Shown here in pieces: positions 1 to 12,800 of a stretch of 64,000 bases of DNA. Both the position numbers and the translations under genes were made by a program. The notes beneath the pieces are model-generated. The model did no database searches, was not told where the DNA came from, and worked only from the letters and a program-made list of their open reading frames with translations. Numbering within the stretch: the first letter of the stretch is position 1; the number at the start of each line of letters is the position of its first letter. The stretch comes from Stratiolaelaps scimitus. Taxonomy: Eukaryota > Arthropoda > Arachnida > Mesostigmata > Laelapidae. The DNA lies in assembly GCA_019614645.1 (NCBI GenBank), contig JABWDB010000001.1, positions 16,471,501 to 16,535,500 of the forward strand, written 5' to 3'.

Positions 1-1168
1 AGCAGCAGCGGCGGCGGCGGTGGGCAGGCACACCTACGTGTGACGGTAAAAAAAAAACATGGGCCTTATTCTCGCCTCTGACTTATTCTACTAACGGACC
101 AACGAATACGGCAGAGAGATGTGAAACAAGCGCGGGCAGGTGGCACCGCACTTGGCCGCTGTGCTCGGTACTACTGAATACTGCCCTGCGCGCGAAGGAC
201 TGCCGCAGAAAAGGATCTTCTATTGCCGCTGCTCCTGTTACTGCAGCAGCAGCAGCCCAGTAGAGAGAGATGGATACACGGTATTCACTCACTCATTCAT
301 TCATTATTTACATCTATTATAGTATTATTATTATTATTATTGTGTATTTATTATTCTCTCCGTCCCTCAATTTATTCTCCGTTCCGTTGCTTACTTCGTC
401 AAAGATGGGAGGATTTCAGGGATCAGTAGATCGCCTTAAAATCGGCTCCGCTGTCCGTGAACAAGAAAATAGATTATCCCTGCCAACGCAGTATTATTAT
501 TATTATTATAGATGGCTGGATATTTATATCTACTTGAATATTTTTCAAGGTCGGACAGCGACAACGATGTCGCCGTAGTCGACCACTTCAATAACCCCGC
601 TAACCTTACCCCCCCCTCCCCACCCGTCTGGCCCCGGGTAAATATTCGATGAAAAATAATTCCTCGAACCCGCCAAAGATACAATATTATAGGGCAAGCT
701 GTGTAAGCTGGCTGTGTATGTGATTAATATCATCTTTTTCCTTTCGTTACTTATTCATTTATTTGGAAGAAGCCACACTTGACAAGAGTGACTGAGTGAC
801 AAGCTCTGATGGACGGGTGCGTTTTGGAGAAGACGACGCCGTATACACACACACACACGCGCATACACAAACACACATGCATCATAAGTACATAAGAATG
901 TATATGAACAGGGAAAGGTCGCTTGTCAAGGTGGCAAGCGAATTTGCGAAATTTAAATACGACTCAATCAAATCCCGTGTACTGCAGTCTTAGTGAACGC
1001 TCTGGCAGCATGGCCAGAGGTGACAAATAATAATAATAATACTAATAACACTAGTAAAATGTATAGTAAGACCGTGTGTGGATAGACAATGCCGCGTATC
1101 GTCGTTGTATTCTCTAATAGGTAGAGTTCATATGGCGCGTCAAAAAATTAATTATGTAAGGGATGGGA

Positions 1169-1211
<43 letters not shown>

Positions 1212-2466
1212 TACGCTTGGACAGAGCGAAGCAGGCGAAAGCTGACGGCGTCGGTGGTTCGCGAAGTCCCACCACCTTAGTGCGTGGTCTGCGTCACGAC
1301 AGCGTAATCACTTTCGTTGCTAACGATTTTCACGATTTCCACTGCTATAATATAGTTGAAATCGATGCCCTCACCCGCGCTGCTGCTGCTGCTAAACGAT
1401 CTAACGAGTTTCCCAGCGAGCTAGCTGCTCAGTCCTTTCTCATAGGATGTTGTATTGCATTATATATTGTCGGCTGGAGATGTATCCCACAGTGATTGTA
1501 TCTAACCAGCCCGGGGGTGGTGGGGGGTGGCGGGTGGCGGGTGTCAGGGTCTGGGCCAACGGCAAAGGGGTAAACAGATGTTGATTGCGATGGCCTGATC
1601 CGTGGCTCGAGTGGGAACGAATTCACACGGACGCACAACGCGTTTTAAGCCCTGATAATGTCGTTCTGAGTCGCCAAGAAGAGGCATTTTAGACCCGGCT
1701 CTTCAGCTGGGACATACCTCTTGGAACACACATACATGTAGCATTTCGAGAGATATGCATCAACGAGACAGAACATTGCATTGTGTCACACTGTGTCGAG
1801 CAGCTTTGTTGTTTGTTTTGTGAACGGGCCACCATTGGCGGCTGTGAGAGACCGTTGGCTCATGGCTACTGTGTCGCGACGTTACGCTGATCCGACGTTA
1901 CGTGTTAAGCAGGGGGGGGTGGGGGGCTGGCTATATATGATTATTATTCATCCGCCAATGTTTCCATGAAATAAGCATCGTCTCATCGGCGAACGGATAC
2001 TGATCGCTTTTTCGAGATCGTGTGCCGTGAGCAGATAGAAGTTAACAACGACCTATTGAAATTCCACGCACCAGTAACAAACGTTCGGAGCACTCCGCGC
2101 TGTAACAGTATCTCTTCGTAGTTTAGGGAGGATTCGGCGTATGGTCCTTTGAAGTGCGTCCTCCCCGCGTTTTAGGATTGTTTGCACAGTGAGTGTATCC
2201 GGTTTAGCGAGGCTCGGCGCGGTGCGGTACCAGATCCCAAGTTTTACGCGTTTCGTGATACGACGACAGTTGATTCGTTCTGCCAAAGGTGACGCAAGTC
2301 TGACGGATCAGCCTGGCCAACCCAATCTGACGACTGACTCTGTTTACAGTTCTTTCCCCCTCCCCTACTCTGTTTGCTAGCACTTCGGATGCGCGACTAC
2401 CCCTGCGGTAGCCGGTAATAGCGTCTCCTATTGCCAGCTATGCGATAATAACTACAGCAAAAAAAT
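1..2466. other. Non-coding stretch with microsatellites
   Basis: I see no supportable gene here. The stretch holds TTA/ATT runs near 313-345, 490-510 and 1026-1045, an AC run near 845-860, a GA run at 1172-1203 and two G-rich patches (about 1505-1545 and 1909-1926). Short open frames exist on both strands but have repeat-derived or unremarkable composition and no good splice context. Confidence 0.6.
1172..1203. repeat. (GA)n microsatellite
   Basis: Uninterrupted GA dinucleotide run of about 32 bases. It produces an apparent Arg/Glu repeat in one reading frame (frame beginning near 1163), which is why that frame is not called as a gene. Confidence 0.95.
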
Positions 2467-2571
2467 ATGAAGAAAAACACTAGCACTGTTCTTCTTATCA
2501 CCTCGGTCCCCGCTCCGGCCGCTACGGCCCCAGGTTCGTCTTTCGATCCCCGTTCGATTCGCCCGGCTGAG
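2467..2571 (+). CDS. Candidate first coding exon, plus strand, product unknown
   Basis: An ATG at 2467 opens 35 codons (starting MKKNTSTVLLITSVPAPA and ending in RPAE) that stop exactly in phase 0 at a near-consensus donor, GAG|GTGAGT, at 2571/2572. The peptide is Ala/Pro/Ser-rich with a short hydrophobic stretch (VLLITSV). It sits at the left edge of a CpG-rich block, as promoter-proximal exons often do. If unspliced, the same frame runs on to 2766 (99 codons). No acceptor that clearly continues it was found in the next kilobases. I do not recognise a family. The evidence is donor quality, phase and composition only, so this could be chance. Confidence 0.3.
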
Positions 2572-3180
2572 GTGAGTTGCCGTAGGCAGCCGCAACTAGG
2601 TTCGAAGTCAGCGAGCCATCGTCGTAGAACGAACGCCGTTGAGGGAGCACAGAGTCAGCTCGATTATCGCCAATGTTATATGTGTGGATTGTATCGTCTT
2701 ACAGCTGGAGAAGAAAAAGCGAATCCTTTTTCCGTCTCTGCTGCGTTCAAGCTACGGCAGCCATGACCGCCGCTATCGCGGTGGCAACGATGCTGACTCC
2801 ACCAATGATATGTTGTCGGCGTTCGGCTGTTACGTTCGCCGCCGGCCGGATTGCCATGTTTGTCGCACCGGATCGCATCAGATCCAATGGATGTGTGCAG
2901 CGGCACTTCGACACCGCGATGCGTTGCGTTCGGATAGCCCGCGCGCGCGCGCGCGCGATCCCGATCGTCTCGGTTCAACGATCGGTGAACCGGCAAACCT
3001 TTCGTGTCGCTTCGGGACAACACCAGAAGAAGATCCACCATCCATCGGGGCTGGTCTACGAGTGATGGTCGCAGCGAGTGCGGCCGCGAGTGCTGTTCGA
3101 CTGCAACCTGCTGAACAGCTACCCAAGATCGATTCACTGCTACACATGAAGCGTCTTCACCTGAAGACTATGATGAAGTA
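2500..3180. other. CpG-rich block
   Basis: GC- and CpG-rich compared with its flanks, including an alternating CG tract near 2939-2957. Several frames are open on both strands for 90-180 codons, mainly because stop codons are scarce in GC-rich DNA. The Arg-Ala repeat in the 2639-3181 frame is simply the CG tract. A promoter or untranslated exon is possible, given the donor at 2572. Confidence 0.4.
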
Positions 3181-4157
3181 GAAAGCCCACTAAAGAGGGA
3201 AGGGATTCAATTTTTGCGTGTAGTAGACGGCCAGTTAGACATTTTTTGACGATTTTATTTCGCTAGGTAGACATAGTCGCGGTCGCTTGACTGCTCAGTC
3301 AAATAACACGTATGGTATATTTGGCGTGTTACGTGATCGGACTTTGGGAGGAGTTTCAACCTCGGCCGCCTTCTCAGTTGAGCAATCGGACCTCAAATCG
3401 AAGCTAATAGATATCAACGAAATATTAGTGCGCTATAACTATGGCAGTAAACGTAATAAACATCGAAGGTCAGCCCGATTAGCCCTCATTGTGTTCGGCA
3501 GTGTATAAGTGGCAAACGTTTGAAAAAACATTTGGTTTCAAAAAAGTCCAAGTTGAAAATGATTAAGGTGAATAGATAGAATATCGTCGTTCTCCATATT
3601 TTCCACCTAACGATCTGTGGTCAACACTGACAATATGGTATATGAAATTAACCTATGTTGTGATTCAGTCATATGAAGAGACAAGTGCTTTAAATGTGTC
3701 CTATCATGAAGCGGATGCTGCCTTGTTCGTCGTTTTGTACACAGAATAGACATTTGTTTTCACAAGAGTCTGCTATTATTATTATTATTATTATTATTAT
3801 CTATGGGTACACAATGCTCAATACGTCTCGTCAAAAGCAAGCCGACGAACAAATCTCTCATGTCTCCGTTCATCCCAGAAAGACAACAGATGGCTATTGT
3901 TTCATCGTCACGGTTTTCAACATTTTCATTAGAATCTAGCCCTGTGAAGTAAAGCGCACACTAGTGAACTGCTAACCACTGCATGTCTCGAGGGCACGAT
4001 CGGGATCCTTGCCTTCGTCATCTCCCGAGAACTGATCACATTTGGACGGGTAGCAAAAGAAACGGATTCAACGAGGCCAACGGCTCGCCTCTTCACGGCG
4101 GATTCTCTCTCTCTGTGTGCGTGATACCTGTGAAAAGTGGGTACCGACTTCACTTAC
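3181..4157. other. No gene seen
   Basis: AT-rich sequence with a (TTA)n tract at about 3773-3800. No exon with acceptable splice borders was found. Confidence 0.6.
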
Positions 4158-4220
4158 CTCATCATCATGGGTTCGGAGAAACGCTCGGACAGTGACCGCA
4201 ATGACGGGGGAATTCTGATG
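4158..4220 (-). CDS. Candidate internal exon, minus strand
   Basis: On the minus strand a strong acceptor (CTTCCTGCAG) precedes 63 bases that end at a consensus donor, GAG|GTAAGTG. Read in phase 0/0 the exon gives 21 residues beginning HQNSPVIAVTVRAF and ending in acidic THDDE. Phase 2/2 is also open (a Ser/Arg-rich peptide), so the frame is undecided. It could be a far 3' exon of gene A, which runs in this direction, but no phase-linked neighbour was found. Splice-site quality is the main support. Confidence 0.3.
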
Positions 4221-4245
4221 CTGCAGGAAGTGTACCATACTTGAC

Positions 4246-4291
4246 TGGTATAGATACTATAGGGTATAGATAGTGGTATAGATAGTATACG
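4246..4291. repeat. Short tandem repeat, unit like GGTATAGATA
   Basis: Three to four imperfect copies of a GGTATAGATA(GT) unit follow one another. It is too short to be more than a local minisatellite. Confidence 0.7.
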
Positions 4292-5819
4292 GGTAAAATG
4301 GTTGGAAGAGCAGGTTTCGTCATTTCGAGTGAGCTGCGCTCACAGAATTTTGTATGAATGTACACATACAAGAAAACGTGTGTACCTCCCTACGCCACTG
4401 AATAGCGGTTGAAAACGCAGCGGTGTCAATATTGTAAAGTCCATTTCATAACTCGACCCGACGTTGCAATGTGGCTGGCCACTGACCTAAACTTGCAACT
4501 GGTACAGGTTCACCGACTAGTCGTGTGTACAGACCCAGAGTCATCTAATGGCAAAATCCGTCTGTTTTATAACAGGCAATAAATGTTCTTCACATCGGAG
4601 CTACGCTCTCTGCGACATGCTCTCAGCACTTCAGCCGTGGAGAGTCATATGTCCGTATAGCATATTTCGCTAGCGGGTCCGCTTACGTTACCATTTTCGA
4701 TGGGTGTTGCATAAACGTCGTCGCCAGAATTTTAACACAACCAGTTAGTCTGCCGATAGTTGGCCGATATTGATATAAGATCATATCAATAGATCCCGAC
4801 TAGGAGATTTATCTTATCATTCCATTAATCTTGCATTAACTCATGAACTGACGCAACGCGCCCACCCATAGGTAATAGAAGGCATGTGCAAATTGATCAG
4901 CTTTTCGCCTTTACCGTCATCGTATCACGACGTGGTAGATCGATGGACAACCTTCCGGATGTCGTTTCCGAATCTCTGCAATCTATTCTATTTCATCTGA
5001 TACCGGTTTTGCAGCAGAGTCAACAGCGACGACGATCGTCGATAGCGTCGCGCCTTCCTCTGCTCGAACCCAAGGGTTTTGCAGCTCCGTTGGGCATCTG
5101 CTGTGCGAAAAACCAACAACAACAACACTAAACGGATCTGACGGCCCTGCTGTCCGTCCACCGTTTCTGACAAACCAAAGTCGTTGCCTCAGCAAGGTAA
5201 CGCTTGACTCTGGCTTAAGAAAGTGTGTCTCTGCCCATTTTATTTCTATCTATCATATTTCGCATTTGTTCAGCCGATTCCCCGAATCTGTAGAAAGGCT
5301 AGCTTTGAGCATACCTGTGGTCATCGGTAAAAATCGTGGCAAAGCAAACAACATCGATTACGGAACCAATTCGACGACTAGAACGCAAACATTTACAGAG
5401 TAGGGCTAAGTCTTGTGGCGTTCCGTTCGGTGGCATGAAACGCTTGCGGCTTACTATAGGCACTACACCGCTGACCATGAAGTCTCCTAACAGTACCCTA
5501 GTATAGGATATATAATTGCATACGATAGAACAAAGTGCATTTGTTCTGCGTCGATGAGTGACGCGCATCTTGTAAATAAAATCCATCTGTGTGATTGAAG
5601 CATCCAGAAAAAAAATCCATCATCTTATTAGTCAAATGAGCGTCCGCCTTCATCTCGGACCTTGTTTCCGAATCGGATACAGATCGAGCTGACCCGAATT
5701 TGAAGCAACCGAAGCCCCTTCAGAGCTGTTTAGTGACGCTGCCACAACCCTCTATGTGACTAGATACGAGTAATCGCTAACTCTACGCAGACGAATAAAA
5801 ATCATACGTCACTATAAAT

Positions 5820-5823
<4 letters not shown>

Positions 5824-5853
<30 letters not shown>
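5824..5853. repeat. (TA)n microsatellite
   Basis: Uninterrupted TA run of about 30 bases. Confidence 0.95.
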
Positions 5854-5856
<3 letters not shown>

Positions 5857-6440
5857 GTGATTCCTGCTGTCTCGAGTGTCGATAAATACGCTGCAGACCT
5901 GGCGCCAGAAATTTGTATTTCTATTAGTTTCTGTTTCAGGAAAGATGATGAGCTAATTGTATCTAATTATCACCAATATAATATATATTCATCATTTCAA
6001 CGAGGCGGCGAGCCACTCCACTCTAGCGGTGAAGTAAACATTGATTTTGAATCTGACAACATCACTGGAGCTGTGTTGCCATCATTAAATCGTTTCACAA
6101 GATGCACTACCGTGCGGACCCATCAGCCAGCAGCAATATATAGAGAGAGAAAACCAAAGAGTTCGAAGAAGTGTACAAAATTAGAACTTTGCGTTCTACT
6201 GTTAGACGTTGTACGTCGTTAAGCGGGAAAGAAGCTGCAGAAGATGTATATAATATGATGGCGAATTGTGTGACTGTGTCTCGATGATGACAAAGCTGCT
6301 TAATTATTCCATTTCTAACCGAAGTTAATATTTCAGTTGTACAATTTACTTGCCAGCATATGGCAGCTGAGTAACCTGCTGCCTAATACGCAGACCTGTA
6401 GAATAATGTACGCATCGTAGGTAGAAGACCTGTTAGATAT

Positions 6441-6443
<3 letters not shown>

Positions 6444-6497
<54 letters not shown>
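6444..6497. repeat. (TA)n microsatellite
   Basis: TA run of about 54 bases with one G interruption. Confidence 0.95.
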
Positions 6498-7199
6498 GCA
6501 TGGAGTGCGCCGGCGTCTCAAGAGCGCACATGTGTATATATATATACATATAATTTTTTTTCCCGTCATTTCTATTCTAGTCATGATCGACCCGAGTTCA
6601 GTTATTGGCCACCAATACATCCATTAGACGTACCCCCAGGACCAACATTGCATAGCTTGCCCGATCAGTTCACGCGGCCGCCGCTGTTGCTTCTGCGACT
6701 GGCGCAGTTGTTATTTATTATTGTTGAGATGCTTTTCAACCCCCCCCTGTTCATAGAAAACACGCTGTAATCATTATATAGCATCATCAATCTCATTATA
6801 TAACAGCCTATAGAATGAATGCTTGCCTGTACAAGCGGTGGTGGCTGGCGACGCACATTGCACCGCTCGTTTGTAATCGTCACCCTCACCACCCCTCCCG
6901 CCGGAGCCTCATCCGAATACATTCATCTATTCACTCGCAAAGCTTCACCGGCAGAGAGTGGTAGCAACGTATACAACGTTGTGTCGAAGAAGCATGACAA
7001 ACTGCAACGGTATGTAACGCGCCGGCCTTTTTTTTTCGTCGACAGAAGCTGGATGGACTACGACCTTGACCAACAACATCAACTCGCAACAACTGCATAA
7101 CATGGCCGCCGTCATTATGTCCCGAGTAGCGGTCATCACGCGCGCCAAACGCTGATATTAAGTGGTCCAAGATTAAAGATAAGTGTATATGTATATATA

Positions 7200-7513
7200 C
7201 AGGGTGTTCGAAAAGTAAAGTGTGCAACCTTGTAGGGGACTACTGGAACGCTTGACGGTCCCGCAGGTGGCCACTATCCTGGCATGTTTTCTCTTCGTGT
7301 TTTCTAACAATGCGTATGTATTATAAATAGATGGTTCCGTTGTTGTATGTAAGAGACAAAACGGAAGAGAAGAAATTCACAAAAAGTTGTCCGTTGAGGG
7401 CACTAAACTTTTGTGAAAACATTCGAGCGCAGATGAAGATTTATTCTGCTAAGGTTTTAGTTCCGGCATTCTTCTTCATTCGTTTACTTTAAAGTAAACC
7501 ACTGCATCCTAAA

Positions 7514-7557
<44 letters not shown>

Positions 7558-7659
7558 CCACACAACGAAGAAGAAAAAAATTGAGTCAGAATAAAAATTC
7601 AAAACAGGTTACCATCGAGACCTTCAAACATTGGGTGGCATAAGTTTCCAAACGCCCTA
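7200..7659. mobile_element. Short inverted-repeat element, possibly non-autonomous mariner-like
   Basis: The left end reads CAGGGTGTTCGAAAAGT just after a TATATA context. The right end, read on the opposite strand, is TAGGGCGTTTGGAAACTT followed by TATATA. Over about 17 positions most bases agree, so the ends are imperfect inverted repeats of the CAGGGTGTT type seen on some Tc1/mariner-superfamily elements, and both abut TA. The body is about 460 bases, has no intact transposase and contains an internal TA tract (7516-7551). It could be a miniature element or an internally deleted relic. With mismatched ends and a TA-rich setting, a chance pairing is not excluded. Confidence 0.4.
7516..7551. 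repeat. (TA)n microsatellite
   Basis: TA run of about 36 bases inside the inverted-repeat element. A second TA run begins at its right border (about 7658-7678). Confidence 0.95.
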
Positions 7660-9778
7660 TATATATATATATATATATCTATATACACTGTCAGTGTTAT
7701 TTTTTCTTCATCAACGTACACAATGCTTACAAGATGAAGCCGAAGGTACTTGAATGGAGAAGATTTTAGGGAAAATCTGACGGCAGAAAAGACAAAGAGG
7801 ATTCGAAGGAATTTTCACTAATAAATTTAAGCAGCATACGAAATCTCGATGTTGCCATGCACCAGTAGCAGTCGTAACAACAGGTGCTGATGATGATGAT
7901 ACCCTATGCATTGATCAGCTGTATACTGTGAAGCGTCAAGTAGACGCTAAACAGATATTTAACCGTTGTCAAGTGATGTTCAATTCATTGACTCGATTCT
8001 TCGCATTCTCGCTGGACCCTAGCAAACAATGCGGGCGTAAAACAAATTCGCTAATAAATTTATGCACACCTGCCATCAGCAGGTGTAAATAAATTGAAAA
8101 AGTCCGCCCGCCAACGGTACAAGCTGTTGTAGTGCTTTTCGCCGTCAGCTGGCGCTGCGTAGTAAATACGTAGTTGCACCAGATTTATTATATGACGTCG
8201 GAGAGCTAATTTCGTATAATGAAATAGCCTTCGGCCGACCAGCGATTTTTGGTCTTCTGAAGACTCCGACCCACCAATACAGTATGACTTAACTCCAATG
8301 GTTCGAAGATCTCGACTATTCCAATTGCTATTTTCCTCTCTCCAGCTCACATGGATCTGCTTCATGGGACCTGCTATCGCCACAGGATGCAGTGTTTGTC
8401 GGGGACAGATACGAGGTGATAGTCAACGCACTATCTCATAGGGAGTCTTTTGTTTTTTTTTGTAGAAGCGATCTATTCTATTCAGGATTTCGCTATACGT
8501 CTACGAAACGAAATTCATCTTGATTGATCTTTGTCGTGCTACCAATTGGTCAATTACGCTGCTGCGCATTGCCCCATGAGCGGATATCAAGCGAGGTAAC
8601 ATACATTTGTAAAGTAATATAGTTATGGATTTTTGTCTTGTTCTGTGCATTGCAGTGCGAACGAAACACAACATGTGTCACATATCGAAGATTGTCAGAT
8701 CGTGCCGTATCGTTATCATAGCTAGCCTCATCCTCGCGTGTCCGTGTCCGGATGATACCGCAACGTCGAATGAACAGGGGGCGAATGATGAATGTATCAA
8801 TGGGGTTCTGTAATTCTACGTTTGTACGTGTAGCCCGGACCCCCGCAATGGTCACGGTCAGCTGGCCGCTGTTGTTTCACACTAACTGCTGTCTGACATT
8901 GGACTAATCGTGACCACAGGTCGAATTTCGCTTTTTAAATATGACTTTTAATATTTTTATCATTACATTATAACAAAACAATATTTATTACCTACTAACA
9001 ATAAACAGCGCCAGCTCCGGTGGCATCGGCAGCCACCCCTGCAGCTGCCGTTGCAACTTATTTATAATAACAAATAGCATTCAAGCCGATAGATAACACG
9101 AAAATAATAATAACAGCAACAACAACAACAACCACCAGCCACCTAAAAAACGGTCTCTTTAAAAAAACGTGAGGTGGACGCTTAACGGTGTATCGAGAAG
9201 GCCGACAGCTTGAACATGATGATTTTCAAGTGACAACAATACATAGATATATCGAATGACAGTGGTATGAACATGAAGAGTATGGATAACTGAATTGTTG
9301 GCGCTAATAGCCGCGATGCCGCCGGTCGAGTTGTCACTCAGTGATTGTTGTTTGCGGGTGGCGAGCTGTTTCAATGGGCGAAATAAGTAACAACAGAGAA
9401 AATGGACAGTGATATTCGTTGTCGCAGGCGTAGCTGCTTTAGCGGCGGCGTGGCTCCAGCGTTCGAATCAGAAACTAAACAGGTCTTTTGCGCCGACGAT
9501 TATTTGACATCTTTGTGCCGCCGACTGACGCTCTCCCTATCTCCGCATGTCGACGTCGAACGTGAGCAAGTGCCTTTGCTATTTGACATCACATTCTCGA
9601 GCGGCGAACGATTACAATCGGGCGAAAGAGGGCTCTGCACGCCGTATGTTGCCAGTTTGACTTCGTAATAACACCTTAATAATAATAATAATGATAATCA
9701 CGAACGATAAACTGGCCATCGACATCGTGTTTACGTTATGACATGTTATACTTGGTAACAATGGGCACTAGTTGTTCT

Positions 9779-9779
<1 letters not shown>

Positions 9780-9821
<42 letters not shown>
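9780..9821. repeat. (TA)n microsatellite
   Basis: TA run of about 42 bases. Confidence 0.95.
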
Positions 9822-9823
<2 letters not shown>

Positions 9824-12800
9824 GTAATAACTGCCGAAGGCATGTTGTTATTTTTTTGGGTTTTTTTTGTTCCTGTTCCGGACTTCGTTTGTATCATTGG
9901 ATCAACTTCATAAGCGAGTACTCGATGTCCTCGAACTTCGTCAGCTGCCCTAGTCTGATGAGCTATAGGAACAGGCGGCCCGCGATCACTGAGGGGCTCA
10001 CAGTCATCGTTTACCAATGGGGCTAGCAACTTATTATTCAATTTAGAGAGAACACCTTCCTGTTGTCTTTCTCACAGCAAGCGACAACGCATCTGCGTTT
10101 AACCCACTATAGGGAATGTCGATATTGTTAACCGTACACCGGATGAAAACTTTTTCTTATAAAGGATTATAAAGGAGTTACATGATGAAGTTTCTGAAAT
10201 TATCATGTTACATTAGACAAGTGTTAGACTTATTGGTAATATTCATCGTGCATAGAAAAGCAATATTCTATAGTAAAAAAGGCGCATCATAGAGCGCCTT
10301 TACTTCAGAAAGGTCCTTAGAGCAGCAGTAACCTTGTTTATCATACCAGTAGCTTTGAAAAGCATGTACATATGTATGTATACAGGAGAGGTGTCAGAAA
10401 CACCAGAACTAGCCTTCTTTAATTGAAGCAACGAAGTAGATTATATCTTTGGTCTGTTTTCACTGTGCATCAACACGCAGCCCCACACTGATCCACGATG
10501 TTCCACTCTCGAAGTCTTACTTAATCGAAATGTTGATGAAACGACTCAGAGCCCCTCACGACAGCCTGAGCAATACTGACGAGTAATAGCTATTGCAGAT
10601 GCCTCCACTGTAAATAGATTTCAGAAATGTCTGAAATGAGCTGAGCAGAAGCAGCCACCTGGTTAGCTCGCATGACGATTCTTAGATGTTCGTGTTAATA
10701 ACGTCGAAGTCGGCTTGACTTAGACAACGTTGCACCGATGGGTACGAACGCTCATTATCAAATCTGCAGAAGGTTACGCAAAGCATTGCTGTAACATAGC
10801 AGGCGGCGGCTTTGTCTGAAGCGAACGGCACAGTGCCTCGACGAAGCGGGTCCCTCGACCACCGACTGCGTAGACAGAGAAGAGGTCAACCTAACCGTCG
10901 ACCTAACCTCGCGCTTTCAGCATTAACCCAATGCCACCACAGGTTGATGTTCACGCCTGGAGTAACGCCTTGGCCGAGTACCGTCATGCGCATCTGTCTG
11001 TTTGTCTCGGCCGATGGGTAATGAGCAATGCTCACGGTGACCCTTTACAAGGGACGTGTTGATATAACGGTGGCGTTATGAAGGTGTCAATAGACCACGG
11101 TGTTGTACGTTGCACGTTGTAATGAACGGTCATTGTTATCCAGCACGGCCGGAATGGCTGGCAAACGTAATTCTTTACATGTTCATACATCTGTGTATTA
11201 ACGAGTATGTCATATATCACACACACACACACACATACACACGCGTACTTTTTGATTATGTCATTGCACAAAAAGAACACGATTTGTAGCGGATACGCCC
11301 GTACTATCAGAGAGCGATGCCAAAAAATGCTTCGGACCGCCGCTAGGTACGCGAATACCTGGAACATCACTGTTCGTCTCTCCGTCTGTCGTATTGTAAA
11401 TACCCGTTTCTCTCGAACCTGCCAGAAATGTCAAGAATGTATTTGGCTTGACTGTTCGCCAAACAGCGGATAGGATGGAGCTTTCCATCAGATGGATATG
11501 GGCATATTATTTTCACTAAAATCAAATAGGTGAACGGTGAAAACGTGCGACATTTGCCTCTTATTGGCAAAGCTTGTATTGAATAATTTGTTATACTGGA
11601 GGAGCTGATAGATGGTTGGTGAAATTAACAAAATTATTTGTCATCTTGCTGGCTGAGTGTTCTAGTTGTCCGGCACGAGAACCACCCACTCTCGATACAG
11701 ACTCGTTGAGTAATAAGTGGTGCATATATTCTATTTATGAAACTATGTACACCACCTGTTGACGCTCTATCCAGATGCAGGCATCATCGCTCTCAACTCA
11801 GCTGAGAGAACGGTGCGCTCGTATACACATACCCTTTATACAGCCAAGTTTCCAAAGTTGTATCATATAGTAGTGTTAGTAAGGATAGGTAGGGATTGCT
11901 TTATTAATGGATCTGCAATAAGAAACAGCAATCGAATGTAGTATTCAACGATAACGAATGAACTCGCACATGCTTACAGCCTGGTAAGCAAAGTCAGCGC
12001 CTAGCGACAACGGTACAGCGCAGCGCACTGTTGTGCAGAGCAGTAGCAGCTCTGGAGCCCTGTTATGTGGTGCGAGATATTCGTGCTTCCCCAGCGGTAT
12101 CGTGGTTCATGCGTATAGTGATTCCACTAGCAGTCCCGTAACGGCTGTCAACTCTCGGCATTGTACCGTGCCAACCCAGCCCTTCGAGGCGACCAGATTG
12201 CAATGGTCAATCGGGCCCATCGGGCGACCGATCTGGCTTCAAAATCGATTGGTCGGCCAGTGGTCACGGGTCGCTCACTTACTGGGGGCATTCTCCTTAA
12301 CACAATGAACGCTTCACACACACACACACACAAATACATTGATGGAGCCATAGACACTGTCGCACAGCGGATACTGTAGCATACTTCTACACAGTGGTGG
12401 GGCAGGTGCACGAGCCGCGGTACAACGTGGAGAACCCAACGGGTAGCAGAATCACATCGTGTGAGCCGCAGGGAAGGCGGCAACAGCGCCAGCAACAACG
12501 GCAGCAGCAGCAGCAACAGCAGCTAAATCTGCTGCGACAGAGTGCAATTGTCACTTTCGTTTGAACTGCTCGTTCTGCCTCTGCAGTGGTGCATGTGGAA
12601 CTGTGAAACGACACCAACCCGACCCACCGACAGACGGACAGAAAGACGACGACGACGAACGGCAGCCAGCGCACACAATACACACATGACGATCGAAGCC
12701 AAGGGGCAGCGTGTTACGATCTATCGATGTACGCAAGCGCTTAGTTGTCGAGCCATCGATTCGACCGAAGTAGCGGCGACTCCGAGCTGGCACTGGCAAG

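Larger units (their letters stand above)
4221..7199. other. No gene seen; simple repeats
   Basis: Apart from a short tandem repeat at 4246-4291 and TA tracts at 5824-5853 and 6444-6497, no structure was recognised. Open frames in the TA tracts give Ile-Tyr repeats and are discarded. Confidence 0.6.

Noticed and set aside
2639..3181. 180-codon plus-strand frame
   Set aside because: Lies in GC-rich DNA where stops are rare, includes a CG-tract-derived Arg-Ala repeat, and opposite-strand frames of similar length coexist.
9000..9064. GC-rich 60-base patch open on both strands, after a TACTAAC-like branch site on the plus strand
   Set aside because: Both strands give plausible short peptides and neither has a complete pair of good splice sites in a linked phase.
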